A stretch of 64,000 bases of DNA, taken from positions 62,001 through 126,000 of the forward strand of contig PJFB01000012.1 of NCBI GenBank assembly GCA_003574895.1, in the 5' to 3' direction. Below, in pieces: positions 7,300-16,810 of the stretch. Made by a program: the position numbers and the translations under genes. Below the pieces are notes generated by a model that was not told the DNA's origin, made no database searches, and was given only the letters and a program-made list of their open reading frames with translations. The stretch is from Geobacter sp. GTDB lineage: Bacteria > Desulfobacterota > Desulfuromonadia > Geobacterales > Pseudopelobacteraceae. Numbering within the stretch: the stretch's first letter is position 1; the number at the start of each line of letters is the position of its first letter.

Positions 7300-9287
7300 G
7301 AAGCTACTTCCGTTATTCCATACGGCTGAAACTGACCGCCGCCACCCTGGTACCGCTCATGACCGCCATAGCCCTCTGCTGGGTGATCGGTGCCTCCATC
7401 ATTACCGACCGGATCTTCAGCCAGGCCCAGCAGGCCGTGGAAACCGACCTGAACTCCGCCCACGAGATCTTCCTGGGAGAGCTGAACCACCTGACCGACA
7501 ACGCCCGCAGCACAGGACAATCGCCGGATCTGGCCATTGCGCTGCGCGACAACACCCCCCTGCAAGCCGTTCCCTCCCTGCAGGTCATCATCAGGAACGA
7601 ACAGTTGAGCTTTCTGACCATCACCGACCGCTTCGGCATGGTCCGTTACCGCGCCACCAATCCCAATGTCACCGGCGATACCCTGGCCAATGACAAGCTG
7701 ATCAAGGATGCCATGGCAGGTGCGATTGCCAGCGGCCTGACCCTGCTCTCGCCGGAACAGGCCGGCCAGGAAAACCCGCGGCTGCCCCAGGAAATGACCA
7801 TTGCGGTCAAAGCCACCCCCCATGCCCGCCTCTACTCCACCAAGGCCGAGCAACGGGGCATGTTCCTGGTGGCTGCAGCTCCGGTAAAGAGCGCCAGCGG
7901 CGAGCTCTGCGGAGTGGTCTATGCCGGGCAGCTGTTGAACGGCGACAACAGCCTGGTGGACCGGATTACCCGCGTCATCTTCCGGCAGAAGAACACGGCA
8001 GCCGCGGCAACCGGAGGCGCCACGCTTTTCCTGAACGATGTGCGCATCGCCACCAGCGTGCTGGATGAAAACAAACAACGGGCCATCGGCACCCTGATGT
8101 CCGAGGAGGTCTACGACAGCGTCTCCAAGGGCGAGAAGTGGATCGGCAGGGCCTTTGTGCTCAACGATTGGCACTTTTCCGCCTATGAACCGGTGCGCGA
8201 CTATCGGGGCAGCGTCATCGGCGCCCTTTACGTGGGAACGCCGGAAAAACCGTACCTGCTGATCCGTTCCCATTTCGACATGATCTTTACCGGGGTGCTG
8301 ATCTTTGTCACCCTGATCGGGGTGTCGCTCTCGGCCTGGCTCGCCACCAGCCTGGCCAGTCCGATCAGGATGCTGGAGGACGCGGCCCGCCGCCTGGCAG
8401 CCGGCGAACAACCGCCGGATATCGTTGTGGGGGGGCATGACGAGATCTCCCTCATGGCCGAGGAATTCAACATCATGAAGCACCGCCTGATTGAACGGGA
8501 GGAGGAGAATCTGGCCCTCAACCGGACCTTGGAACAAAAGGTAATCGAGCGGACCAACCAACTGGAGGTCAAGAGCGAGCAACTGCTCGCCGCGCAAAAG
8601 GAACTGGCCCATTCCGAACGCCTGGCCGGCATCGGCATGCTGGCATCCGGCGTGGCCCACGAGATCAACAACCCCCTGGCCATCATCCGGGGCAATGCCG
8701 AACTGCTGGAGATGATGGATGATTCGGACTCCGACCGCTCGGAGGAAGTGGAAACCATCATCAAGCAGGCAACGCGCATCGAGCGCATTGTCAGGAACCT
8801 GCTGACGTTTTCCAGAAGCAGCATCAAGCGGGTCACCAGCTTTTCCCTGGTGGGCCTGCTGGACGACATCCTCGACCAGATCGGCCATCAGATCCCACTT
8901 GAAGGCTACACCATCGAACGTCACTACACAGACGCCGGGATCGCCACCGAGGGGGACCAGGACCAGTTGCGCCAAGTCTTCACCAACCTGGTGCTGAACG
9001 GCCTGCAGGCCATGAAGGACGGCGGCCTGCTGGTAGTGGACGCGGCCCTCGATCAGGCGGCCGACCTTTGCTTCGTGACGATCACCGACAACGGACCCGG
9101 CATCGAGCCGGCATTGCAGGAAAAGCTCTTCACCCCCTTCTTCACCACCAAGGACGAAGGAACCGGCCTGGGCCTGGCCATCTCCTACGGCATTGTCCGG
9201 GATCATTGCGGCGAGATCCGGGTGCAGAGCGAACCGGGCAAAGGCACCACCTTCACGGTTATTTTGCCGGTGCGGCAGGGGGCGTGA
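7296..9287 (+). CDS. Membrane sensor histidine kinase paired with the sigma-54 regulator
   Basis: 663 residues. An N-terminal membrane helix (about 12-35) is followed by a large extracytoplasmic region (about 36-325) of single-Cache type, a second helix (about 330-352), HAMP (about 353-405), a coiled coil, HisKA with GVAHEINNP (H455) and a HATPase domain with DNGPG and GTGLGLAIS. All catalytic boxes look intact. Start and upstream stop overlap as ATGA, so it is co-translated with the regulator. The ligand is not evident; a periplasmic Cache sensor points to a small molecule or redox signal rather than direct H2 sensing. Confidence 0.93.
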   Translation: MRSYFRYSIRLKLTAATLVPLMTAIALCWVIGASIITDRIFSQAQQAVETDLNSAHEIFLGELNHLTDNARSTGQSPDLAIALRDNTPLQAVPSLQVIIRNEQLSFLTITDRFGMVRYRATNPNVTGDTLANDKLIKDAMAGAIASGLTLLSPEQAGQENPRLPQEMTIAVKATPHARLYSTKAEQRGMFLVAAAPVKSASGELCGVVYAGQLLNGDNSLVDRITRVIFRQKNTAAAATGGATLFLNDVRIATSVLDENKQRAIGTLMSEEVYDSVSKGEKWIGRAFVLNDWHFSAYEPVRDYRGSVIGALYVGTPEKPYLLIRSHFDMIFTGVLIFVTLIGVSLSAWLATSLASPIRMLEDAARRLAAGEQPPDIVVGGHDEISLMAEEFNIMKHRLIEREEENLALNRTLEQKVIERTNQLEVKSEQLLAAQKELAHSERLAGIGMLASGVAHEINNPLAIIRGNAELLEMMDDSDSDRSEEVETIIKQATRIERIVRNLLTFSRSSIKRVTSFSLVGLLDDILDQIGHQIPLEGYTIERHYTDAGIATEGDQDQLRQVFTNLVLNGLQAMKDGGLLVVDAALDQAADLCFVTITDNGPGIEPALQEKLFTPFFTTKDEGTGLGLAISYGIVRDHCGEIRVQSEPGKGTTFTVILPVRQGA

Positions 9288-9327
9288 TCATAAAACAATT
9301 CCAGAGGTGCAATCCGCCCATAAAGAT

Positions 9328-9492
9328 CCGGGGGTTAACCTTTCAGGCTTACCCCCGGCTAATTTCCATCCGGCCTTCCAGGCCGAAAGCTGCCATGCCC
9401 TGAAGGGGCAATAGATATTAGCCGTGGGTAGCCGTGGAACGGCAACCCACGGAATGGTGGCGCAATAATAATGCAGCGCCCTGAAGGGGCGC
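9328..9492 (+). repeat. Cluster of REP-like hairpins upstream of the transposase
   Basis: Five hairpins in 165 bases: CCGGGGGT/ACCCCCGG (9328-9358), CGGCCT/AGGCCG (9371-9385), TGCCC/GGGCA (9396-9410), a long one with arms CCGTGGGT-A-GCCGT and ACGGC-A-ACCCACGG (9422-9452), and GCGCCC/GGGCGC (9476-9492). The third and fifth share the loop CCCTGAAGGGG. A further CCGGGGGTTAGCC occurs after the transposase near 10038-10050. Confidence 0.75.
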
Positions 9493-9517
9493 GGGGAGAA
9501 CCTAAAGCGAGGCCACG

Positions 9518-9964
9518 ATGTCGTCAACCCATTTGAGTTTGCATTACCACGTGGTTTTCAGCACCAAAGAACGTCATCCCTTGATCGACCGGGAGTGGCG
9601 GGAACGTTTGCATGCCTATCTCGGCGGGATTGTGCGCGATCTCGGCGGAGTTCCCGAGTGCGTGGGAGGGATTGTCGATCATGTCCACCTGTTGATCGGT
9701 CTGAAGGCCACTCATCGTCTGTGTGACGTACTGCGGGAGATCAAGGTGTCGTCCTCGAAGTGGGTTCATGAGACGATAGAGTTACGGGAATTCACCTGGC
9801 AGGATGGATACGGCGCATTCACGGTCAGCGAAAACCGTCGTGAAGCGGTCAAACATTACATCCTGAATCAGGAAACTCACCATCAGACACGGACTTATAA
9901 GGACGAATACCTTGCTTTCCTGCGCCAGGCAGGGGTGGAATTTGATGAACGGTACCTGTGGTGA
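9518..9964 (+). CDS. REP-associated (IS200-like) Y1 transposase
   Basis: 148 residues, the size of small Y1 HUH transposases of the TnpA-REP/RAYT group. The metal-binding HUH motif is DHVHLLI (H55, H57). The catalytic tyrosine is probably Y114 in VKHYILNQ, with Q118 one helix turn later. The hairpin cluster just upstream and a matching partial hairpin downstream support a RAYT with its REP sequences. The frame is open throughout, so it may be functional. Confidence 0.88.
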   Translation: MSSTHLSLHYHVVFSTKERHPLIDREWRERLHAYLGGIVRDLGGVPECVGGIVDHVHLLIGLKATHRLCDVLREIKVSSSKWVHETIELREFTWQDGYGAFTVSENRREAVKHYILNQETHHQTRTYKDEYLAFLRQAGVEFDERYLW

Positions 9965-10126
9965 TGTGCACGTTTCCGGAGGCAATTGGTTTCGGGGGCA
10001 TCAAATAGACGGAGGGCCAATCCGGCGTATAATGTTCCGGGGGTTAGCCAAAGTTGTGGCAGGCAAGGTTCGCTCTGGTGTATATTTTCGCAGAAAGTAA
10101 GGCCGAACACGGGCAGGAGGAGATCC

Positions 10127-10429
10127 ATGCACCATATTCATCCAATATCGGAATTGAAAAACAACCTGAATCAGCTTGCCGAGATCTGCCGCAGGGAAAA
10201 TGAGCCGGTTTTTCTGACCAGAAAAGGACATGGCGATCTGGTGTTGTTAAGTCTGGAAGGTTATGAGCGGATGGTGGCCAAGCTGAAAGAACATGAAGGA
10301 TGCAATATGGATAATGAGGCGCTCTGGGTGCGAGAGGCCGAGGCTCGTTATGACGAGATTGCGAGCGGCAAGGTGCCCTGCCGTCCTTTGGATGAGGCAA
10401 TCAAAGATGCACGTAACGCATTGAAATGA
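10127..10429 (+). CDS. Phd/YefM-type antitoxin
   Basis: 100 residues from an ATG with a good GGAGG site six bases upstream; the longer open frame above it has no ribosome site. The N-terminal part (HHIHPISELKNNLNQLAE...PVFLTRKGHGDLVLLSLEGYERM) has the Phd/YefM fold pattern. The C-terminal part (AEARYDEIASGK...PLDEAI) resembles the toxin-binding tail. It overlaps the next frame by ATGA, as in type II toxin-antitoxin operons. Confidence 0.8.
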   Translation: MHHIHPISELKNNLNQLAEICRRENEPVFLTRKGHGDLVLLSLEGYERMVAKLKEHEGCNMDNEALWVREAEARYDEIASGKVPCRPLDEAIKDARNALK

Positions 10430-10722
10430 AGCCGATTGTGATGCATCCGGCGGCAGAGGCGGAGATGCGTGCCGCTGCCGGTTTCTACCAGGAATGTCAA
10501 CCGGGGCTTGGCGACCGGTTTCTTGATGAGGTGTTACTTGCAGCCGGACGCATCAGGCACAATCCAACAGCTTGGCCCGCCATAGCCCAAACAGGAGAAA
10601 TACATATGCCGGAGATAGCTGGAATTATCCGCATTCTCGTAAGAAAGCCGAAGAAACAGGGTACCGGGGTTCGGGTAGGGCTGTTCGTATGGTTGTATTG
10701 CATAAGACAACATGGTTCTTAG
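10426..10722 (+). pseudogene. ParE/RelE-type toxin, C-terminal half degraded
   Basis: The first ~55 residues fit ParE toxins (MHPAAEAEMRAAAGFYQE...GLGDRFLDEVLLAAGRI..NPTAWPAI). After that the expected ParE core strands (a 'RRFPYxIxY' block and a final catalytic Arg/His strand) are missing, and the frame ends in unrelated sequence. A frameshift or replacement after about base 10600 is likely. Read as a decayed toxin left with its antitoxin; a divergent functional C-terminus cannot be excluded. Confidence 0.6.
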
Positions 10723-10919
10723 GAGTCCGGCTATGCAGAGTTCTTATGAAACAATAACATAGTAACTCCTCATACTTTTCACTCAAATTGGTCTGTTTTT
10801 GTGATATAAATCCTTAAATTTCATCTTACCTTGAATCCGCATGACTTATTGTGTCGCTTGGTCATGGCATTATTTAAATATGCAATAAGAGTTAATTCAG
10901 TGACCTTGACAGGATTGGT

Positions 10920-13895
10920 ATGACTGGCATGACGAACGACATCTATAGAGATGAATTGACTCGTCTGGAAATGCTTGGCTCCGACAGGGAGCCGACAAAC
11001 CTATATTTTGTCACAGACAAAGAGTCTGTCGAAGCACATATAAGGATTGCGCTGGAGCAGGCAGAAACATATAAAGCTGACGCTGTATTTTTCCGAACAT
11101 TTCCCGAAGACAATAAGCGTTCCCCGCTTCCACAGATTTATATCTATCGCGACACATCGCTAACCCTGAATGAAAGCGATTACGCCACGATTCACTGCCG
11201 ACTTTGGAATGCGGGAGTGGTTCCGCTGGCATTCATCATTACAGCCAGTCAAGTAAAGATCCTAAATTGCCGTCACGAACCGGATTTTGACAAAAATCAC
11301 AACCAACCTCGATACACCCCGTTTCACGAACTTGAAGAGCTGGTAAAAATCGACCGGGCTTTCGTTGCTCGTGAAATATCCGCCGGAACATTGTGGGAAG
11401 ATCCAAAATTCAAGTACGATTTTTGTCTGGAAAACACAGCATACTACAAACTGCTTAGCCATCTTAAGGACTTCAGGCAAAATTTGGTTAAGCAGAAAAT
11501 TATATCGGAACCGACCGTCAATCGCATTCTGGTCATGGCCATACTGGTCAAGTATCTGGATGATCGCCGTGATTCCGCGGATAACCGGGTGTTCCAAAAA
11601 GGATTTTTCCGCAGATTTTCTCACGCAAAAAATGATGATATTGAATCGCTCTTCCGGGAAAAAGGGAGTTGCGTCAGGCTGTTTGACTATTTGAGCGAAC
11701 GGTTCAATGGTGGCATCTTTGAATTGAGCAATAGCGAAAAAGATGAACTGGAGGGGGCCGACCTTACCCCAATTGCTGATTTTCTGAAGGGTGACACAGA
11801 GCCAAACGGACAAGGGCTGTTTTGGCCGCTCTATTCCTTTCAGGATCTTCCGGTCGAATTGATTAGCAATATCTATGAAGAATTCCTGGCAACAAGGGAT
11901 AAAGACGCAAGCAAAGGGGTTGTCTATACACCTCCGATGCTGGTTGATTTCCTGCTGGACCAGTGCTTACCCCTCCGGGCTGAGACACTCTCCTGGAAGA
12001 TCGTTGATCCTGCATGTGGCTCGGGCGTATTCCTGGTAGGGGCGTTCAAACGCCTGATTCACTGCTGGCGCATGGCCAATAACTGGCAACGGCCAACCTA
12101 TGTTGATTTACAGAACATCCTCAAAAAAAGTATCTACGGATTTGACAAGGAAACCGAAGCGGTTTTGATCACTGCTTTCAGCCTTTGCGTTGCCTTATGC
12201 GAAGAGTTAGACCCTCTGGCCATCTGGAATAGGCTCAAATTTGATAACCTGCAAAAGAAAAATCTCTTGGCGAAGGACTTTTTTGAAGTTATCGAATCAG
12301 GGCAATTTGACGAACATTTTGATCTGGTAATCGGTAACCCTCCTTTTGACAGCAGGCTAACTACTCGCGCAGCTGAACGGGTTGATTCAGTCAATGTAAA
12401 ACTCCGTGGAAAGCTTCCTGACAAGCAACTAGCGCTCCTCTTTCTGGAGCAATCCTTTAAACTGGCCCGAAAAGATGCAACCATCTGTCTGATTCAACCG
12501 GCAGGGCCTTTGCTGTATAACGGCAATGCCACTTCATTCCGTGGTTATCTGTTCAATCAATTTGCCATAGATCAAGTTTATGACTTCACTGCGCTTGAAG
12601 GTGTGCTGTTCAAGGCCAAAGTTGCGGCTGCCGCTATCGTCGGGCGCAACATCTTGCCTTCGGCAGCGAAGGTGCTTCACGCTACCTTCCGGCGAACCAG
12701 GGCTATTAAAGAAAAACTCCTGTTTGAGCTTGATCCGTATGATTTCCACTGGGTCACCCGTGCGACCATAGAAAAAAACAAATATGCCTGGAAAGCTAAT
12801 CTGTTAGGTGGTGGGCGTCTACACCGGATGTTGGGGCGGCTTTTTGCCAATGTTCCGACTTTAGGAGAGTATCTGGAGGAGAAACGGCAGAATCATGGGT
12901 GGCAGTTTGGTGAAGGGTATAGCGTTGGATGCGGAAGCTATTTGAATGATTTGCCAAATGTTGTGGAGTTGACAAAATATTCTCCCAAAGAGCTTAAACA
13001 GCAGTTTGACCTAAAAAGAACTCCAAAACTTGCGCCATGGATAACCGGAAAGCAGAATGTTTCCTCGGAAGCAATAACAATACATGGCATAGATATGAAC
13101 GTTGTAAGTCTCTGCGAAGAGTTTTTCTTCGAAGAACCACGTAAGGTAACTCGCGCCATTTTTTCCCCACCCCATGTCCTGATCAGAGAAAAAGTGGAAA
13201 GATTGGCAATACCGGCCGCCTTTTCAAACGATGAGCTTGTTTTTTCTAAGCAAGTAATCGGCGTTCACGCCCCAAAGCAAGACACTGACCAACTATTAGG
13301 GCTAGTCGAACGATTAAATTGTACAGATTTGTATGGTGTTTTGGCAGCAGTTGTAAGTAGCAGGATGCTTGTTGGGCGTGCATCTTCACTACTGAAAAAT
13401 GACATAATGGAGTTACCATATCCCAATGATATGCGAGAAATCGATCTTAATTTTTGGGAACGTGCTTTAGTTGAAGATATTGGCAACTACCTTGTTGAAT
13501 TCAGGCGTGACGGAGAAAATGCCGATGTTCTCATCAACGTTGACAAAACGGATTTGCACGACTTCGGCGCAATGTACTGTAACATCCTCAACCCGGTGTA
13601 CAAACAGTTCCGCCCCTTACAGCCGATTTCGATGGGCTCTTTTATCTGCTACCCTTTCTGTTACGGTGATGCTCCACAAATAGAACTTCCTGATGAAACC
13701 CAAATCGTTTCATTCCTGGATGGATTGCTGCACAAGCAACATTCCAGCCGCCTTTTCGTGAACCGCATCCTCCGCCTGTACGACCATAATGTTATCTTCA
13801 TGATCAAGCCGAATCAGAAGCGTTACTGGCTCCGCTCCATTGCCCTTCGAGATGCCGACGAAACTTTGATTGATCTGCTGGAGCAAGGATATTGA
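10920..13895 (+). CDS. Adenine-specific DNA methyltransferase, Eco57I-like (restriction-modification)
   Basis: 991 residues. An N-terminal alpha/beta region (1-150) like that of type I/IIG enzymes lacks a recognisable PD-(D/E)XK site. A helical region (150-340) follows, then the N6-adenine methylase core: SAM motif I DPACGSG (363-369) and catalytic NPPF (473-476). Residues about 640-960 look like target recognition. The region is distinctly AT-richer than the surrounding chromosome. It forms an operon with the next gene, a small PD-(D/E)XK-like protein that could supply the missing cleavage function. It lacks the PglZ/BrxC neighbours that would mark a BREX methylase. AGGA stands five bases before the ATG. 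Confidence 0.88.
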   Translation: MTGMTNDIYRDELTRLEMLGSDREPTNLYFVTDKESVEAHIRIALEQAETYKADAVFFRTFPEDNKRSPLPQIYIYRDTSLTLNESDYATIHCRLWNAGVVPLAFIITASQVKILNCRHEPDFDKNHNQPRYTPFHELEELVKIDRAFVAREISAGTLWEDPKFKYDFCLENTAYYKLLSHLKDFRQNLVKQKIISEPTVNRILVMAILVKYLDDRRDSADNRVFQKGFFRRFSHAKNDDIESLFREKGSCVRLFDYLSERFNGGIFELSNSEKDELEGADLTPIADFLKGDTEPNGQGLFWPLYSFQDLPVELISNIYEEFLATRDKDASKGVVYTPPMLVDFLLDQCLPLRAETLSWKIVDPACGSGVFLVGAFKRLIHCWRMANNWQRPTYVDLQNILKKSIYGFDKETEAVLITAFSLCVALCEELDPLAIWNRLKFDNLQKKNLLAKDFFEVIESGQFDEHFDLVIGNPPFDSRLTTRAAERVDSVNVKLRGKLPDKQLALLFLEQSFKLARKDATICLIQPAGPLLYNGNATSFRGYLFNQFAIDQVYDFTALEGVLFKAKVAAAAIVGRNILPSAAKVLHATFRRTRAIKEKLLFELDPYDFHWVTRATIEKNKYAWKANLLGGGRLHRMLGRLFANVPTLGEYLEEKRQNHGWQFGEGYSVGCGSYLNDLPNVVELTKYSPKELKQQFDLKRTPKLAPWITGKQNVSSEAITIHGIDMNVVSLCEEFFFEEPRKVTRAIFSPPHVLIREKVERLAIPAAFSNDELVFSKQVIGVHAPKQDTDQLLGLVERLNCTDLYGVLAAVVSSRMLVGRASSLLKNDIMELPYPNDMREIDLNFWERALVEDIGNYLVEFRRDGENADVLINVDKTDLHDFGAMYCNILNPVYKQFRPLQPISMGSFICYPFCYGDAPQIELPDETQIVSFLDGLLHKQHSSRLFVNRILRLYDHNVIFMIKPNQKRYWLRSIALRDADETLIDLLEQGY

Positions 13896-14602
13896 GTACC
13901 GTGGCGAATTATCCGACCGGGCGGATGCTTAGCGGCACGGGAACGTTTTCCGGTCCGACTTCAAACACGCAATTCAATTGTGTTGTTGAACTGGTAGTTC
14001 AATCCCTTCCTGTTTTTGCTACATCTGTAATGAAAGAAGGAATTACAAACGAGAATGGACTCAACAGCCAATTGGCGCTGTTCATTTCGAAAAAAGCCAT
14101 GCAGAACAATCTGCCGTTCATTGTGCTGCATCAAAGTATGGAGGACTTGACGCGAGGCGACAGCCCAGCACCGGATATCGGCATTCATCTTTTTGTAGAC
14201 GATGAAGCAGAGCCACCACCGAGAATCACTGTATTCGAGGGGAAACGTCTTACTACACAACTTGAAGCCAAGCGCCGACATGAATATGTGGTTGGACATG
14301 TAAAAAACGGGAAGTATATCAAAGGTGGAGTAGAGCGGTTCAAGCATTCAATCCACGGTGGAAGGCTTTCTTATGCGGGCATGATCGGTTACATTCAGGA
14401 TGAATTACCTGATTTTTGGTGGACTCAGATCAATTCATGGATATCTGAATTGACCTCGCAAGTCGCCGCCCCCAGATGGTCACATGAAGAATGTCTCTCA
14501 CCGCTTGATACCTCCGTGAGAGTCAGCAAATCGACGTCAATTGTCATAAGAGCAGCAGAAAAACTCCATCTAACACACCTCTGGATCAATCTAATAGCTT
14601 AA
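13892..14602 (+). CDS. Putative PD-(D/E)XK restriction endonuclease partner
   Basis: 236 residues from TTG; a GTG nine bases on (13901) is an alternative start. No named family was recognised. The order of residues fits a restriction-like fold: E54 in GITNENGLNSQ, then PD at 94-95 (APDIGIHL), then a beta strand ending in E116-G-K118 (ITVFEGKRL). A conserved-looking block follows (GGVERFKHSIHGG...YAGMIGYIQDE). It overlaps the methylase gene by 4 bases and shares its lower GC, so the two were probably acquired as one restriction-modification pair. Nuclease activity is inferred from motif order and context only. Confidence 0.6.
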   Translation: MSTVANYPTGRMLSGTGTFSGPTSNTQFNCVVELVVQSLPVFATSVMKEGITNENGLNSQLALFISKKAMQNNLPFIVLHQSMEDLTRGDSPAPDIGIHLFVDDEAEPPPRITVFEGKRLTTQLEAKRRHEYVVGHVKNGKYIKGGVERFKHSIHGGRLSYAGMIGYIQDELPDFWWTQINSWISELTSQVAAPRWSHEECLSPLDTSVRVSKSTSIVIRAAEKLHLTHLWINLIA

Positions 14603-14605
14603 CTC

Positions 14606-16798
14606 ATGCCCATAGAAACCCACTTCGACATCCCCTTCATCTCCTCCCTGGCCCTGAAGGAAAAGCAGATCCAGCAGAACTACCGGCCAATCATTGCTGT
14701 GCACAAGTGGTTTGCCCGGCGGCCCGGGACCTTGTTCCGGGGGCTGCTCCTCGCCGAATACGGCGACAGGCCGCTGAAGGATGCGTTTTTCTCCGCCAAC
14801 GACTTCAAGGGGATCGCCATTGCCGACCCTTTCATGGGAGGTGGGACCCCGCTGATCGAGGCCAACCGGGTGGGATGCGATGTGTTGGGGTACGACATCA
14901 ATCCCATGGCCTGGTGGATCGTCAACCGGGAGATTGAACATCTGGACCTGGGGGCGTACCGCACAGCCGCCACCGGCCTGATGCAGACCCTGGAAGAACA
15001 GATCGGCGGCCTGTATCGCACCCGCTGCCTGAAATGCGGTTCCGACCAGGCCCATGTGAAATACTTTCTCTGGGTGAAACAAAAGACATGCCCCCACTGC
15101 CATAAAAATTTTGACCTCTTCCCCGGCTATCTCCTGGCCGAGGACAAGCGCCACCCGCTGAATGTGCTGGTCTGTGCTGAATGCGGAGACCTGAATGAAG
15201 TAATTGACCGCCGCAATCCCGGAAAATGCAGCTCCTGTGCGGCTGAATTGCGCCTGGAAGGCCCGGCCAAACGGAACAAGTGCGCCTGCCCCCATTGCGG
15301 TAAAACCTCAGCCTACCCCAGCCCGGATGACGGGCCGCCCCGCCACCGGATGTTTGCCATGGAGTACCACTGCCGGGCATGCAAGCCCAGACACACCGGC
15401 CGCTTCTTCAAGCGGCCCGACCCCGCCGACCTGGCACGCTACGATCAGGCTGTCTCCCAGTTTGCAGAGAGTAACACCCGCTTCGTGCCCGATGACGCGA
15501 TTCCAACCGGCGACGAGACCGGCAGACTGTTGCGCTGGGGATACCGCCGCTACCGGGAGATGTTCAACCAGCGGCAACTGCTGGGGCTGGAATTGAGCTG
15601 CCGGGCGATTATGGCAGAACAGGACGAGCGGGTCAGGAACGCCTTGATAACCAACCTCTCCGACCTTTTGCGCTACCAGAACATGGTCTGCCGCTACGAC
15701 ACCATGGCCCTCAAGTCGCTGGACATCTTCTCGGTGCACGGTTTTCCGGTGGGGCTGGTGCAGTGCGAATCCAACCTGCTGGGCATCGCCAACGGCGGCG
15801 GGGTCAGCGTGGGAAGCGGCGGCTGGTCAAACATCATCGAAAAGTACATGAAAGCCAAACAGTACTGTGACACCCCCTTCGAGACCCGCCACGACGGGGC
15901 CCGCAAGGTGCAGGTTCCGATCACGGGCGAGTGGATCGGCGACAGCCGGGGGGATGAAAACGGGCGTACTGTGCGCATCCTCTGCCAGAGCGCCACCGAT
16001 GTCGATCTGCCGCCAGCCAGTCTGGACGGGGTCTTTACTGACCCTCCTTACTTCGGCAATGTGCAGTACGCCGAACTGATGGACTTCTGCTACGTCTGGC
16101 TGCGCAAACTGGCGGACGATGCAATCCCGTCCCTCATATCCCACACCACCCGCAACCAGGACGAACTGACCGGCAATGTCACCATGGAGCGGGGCCTGGA
16201 GCATTTCACCGCAGGGCTGGCAGCGGTCTTCGTCAATATGGCCCGTGCCCTGAAACCTGGTCGCCCCTTGGCCTTCACCTACCATCACAACCGCCTGGAT
16301 GCCTACCACCCGGTGGCAGTGGCGATCCTGGACGCCGGACTGGCCTGTACCGCAGCACTCCCCTGTCCGGCGGAGATGGGGGCCTCGATCCATATCAGCG
16401 GCACCGCTTCCTCGGTGGTGGATACGGTCTTTGTCTGCCGCTCCACCGGTGTTGTCTCCAGACGGACTCTGACCAAGACAGCCGGGGAGTTCGCGCAGCT
16501 CGTGACAGAGGACCTGGACAAGCTCCGGCAGGGGGGACTCAAGCCGACACAGGGGGATACCCGCTGCATCATCTTCGGGCAGTTGGTGCGGATGACTATC
16601 TGGGAGCTGAGAACGGGGTGGATTCCGGCACTTTCCGCTAAGCAGAAGCTTGCGGCAGTTACCCGACACCTGGCCACACTGCCGCGGCCGGAGGAGATCG
16701 AGGCCGCACTTTCCGACGGGAAATTACCGGCATTTCGTTATGCGGTGAACGAAGGTCCGTCTGCCTATGAGGCCGGGGGCGATGAAATTTCATTTTAA
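14606..16798 (+). CDS. Zn-ribbon adenine-specific DNA methylase (COG1743/DUF1156-like)
   Basis: 730 residues. The opening region (KEKQIQQNYRPIIAVHKWFARRP) is typical of DUF1156-type methylases. The SAM motif is DPFMGGGT (74-81) and the catalytic motif is DPPYFGNVQY (from 479), in alpha-class order. Between them are several CxxC pairs (about residues 145-250: CLKCG, CPHCH, CAECG, CSSC, CPHCG, CRAC), i.e. zinc ribbons that may bind DNA. It starts 3 bases after the previous gene but is GC-rich, unlike it. The next gene is a PD-(D/E)XK nuclease, which suggests a second restriction-modification pair. Confidence 0.87.
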   Translation: MPIETHFDIPFISSLALKEKQIQQNYRPIIAVHKWFARRPGTLFRGLLLAEYGDRPLKDAFFSANDFKGIAIADPFMGGGTPLIEANRVGCDVLGYDINPMAWWIVNREIEHLDLGAYRTAATGLMQTLEEQIGGLYRTRCLKCGSDQAHVKYFLWVKQKTCPHCHKNFDLFPGYLLAEDKRHPLNVLVCAECGDLNEVIDRRNPGKCSSCAAELRLEGPAKRNKCACPHCGKTSAYPSPDDGPPRHRMFAMEYHCRACKPRHTGRFFKRPDPADLARYDQAVSQFAESNTRFVPDDAIPTGDETGRLLRWGYRRYREMFNQRQLLGLELSCRAIMAEQDERVRNALITNLSDLLRYQNMVCRYDTMALKSLDIFSVHGFPVGLVQCESNLLGIANGGGVSVGSGGWSNIIEKYMKAKQYCDTPFETRHDGARKVQVPITGEWIGDSRGDENGRTVRILCQSATDVDLPPASLDGVFTDPPYFGNVQYAELMDFCYVWLRKLADDAIPSLISHTTRNQDELTGNVTMERGLEHFTAGLAAVFVNMARALKPGRPLAFTYHHNRLDAYHPVAVAILDAGLACTAALPCPAEMGASIHISGTASSVVDTVFVCRSTGVVSRRTLTKTAGEFAQLVTEDLDKLRQGGLKPTQGDTRCIIFGQLVRMTIWELRTGWIPALSAKQKLAAVTRHLATLPRPEEIEAALSDGKLPAFRYAVNEGPSAYEAGGDEISF

Positions 16799-16810
16799 GG
16801 GGTGCGAGAG

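Noticed and set aside
6843-9206. Very long minus-strand open frame over the sensor kinase
   Set aside because: High GC keeps this frame open; the plus-strand kinase has all expected domains.
10920-11370. Nuclease domain at the N-terminus of the first methylase
   Set aside because: The fold resembles type I/IIG N-domains but no D...ExK set could be found, so no nuclease is claimed there.
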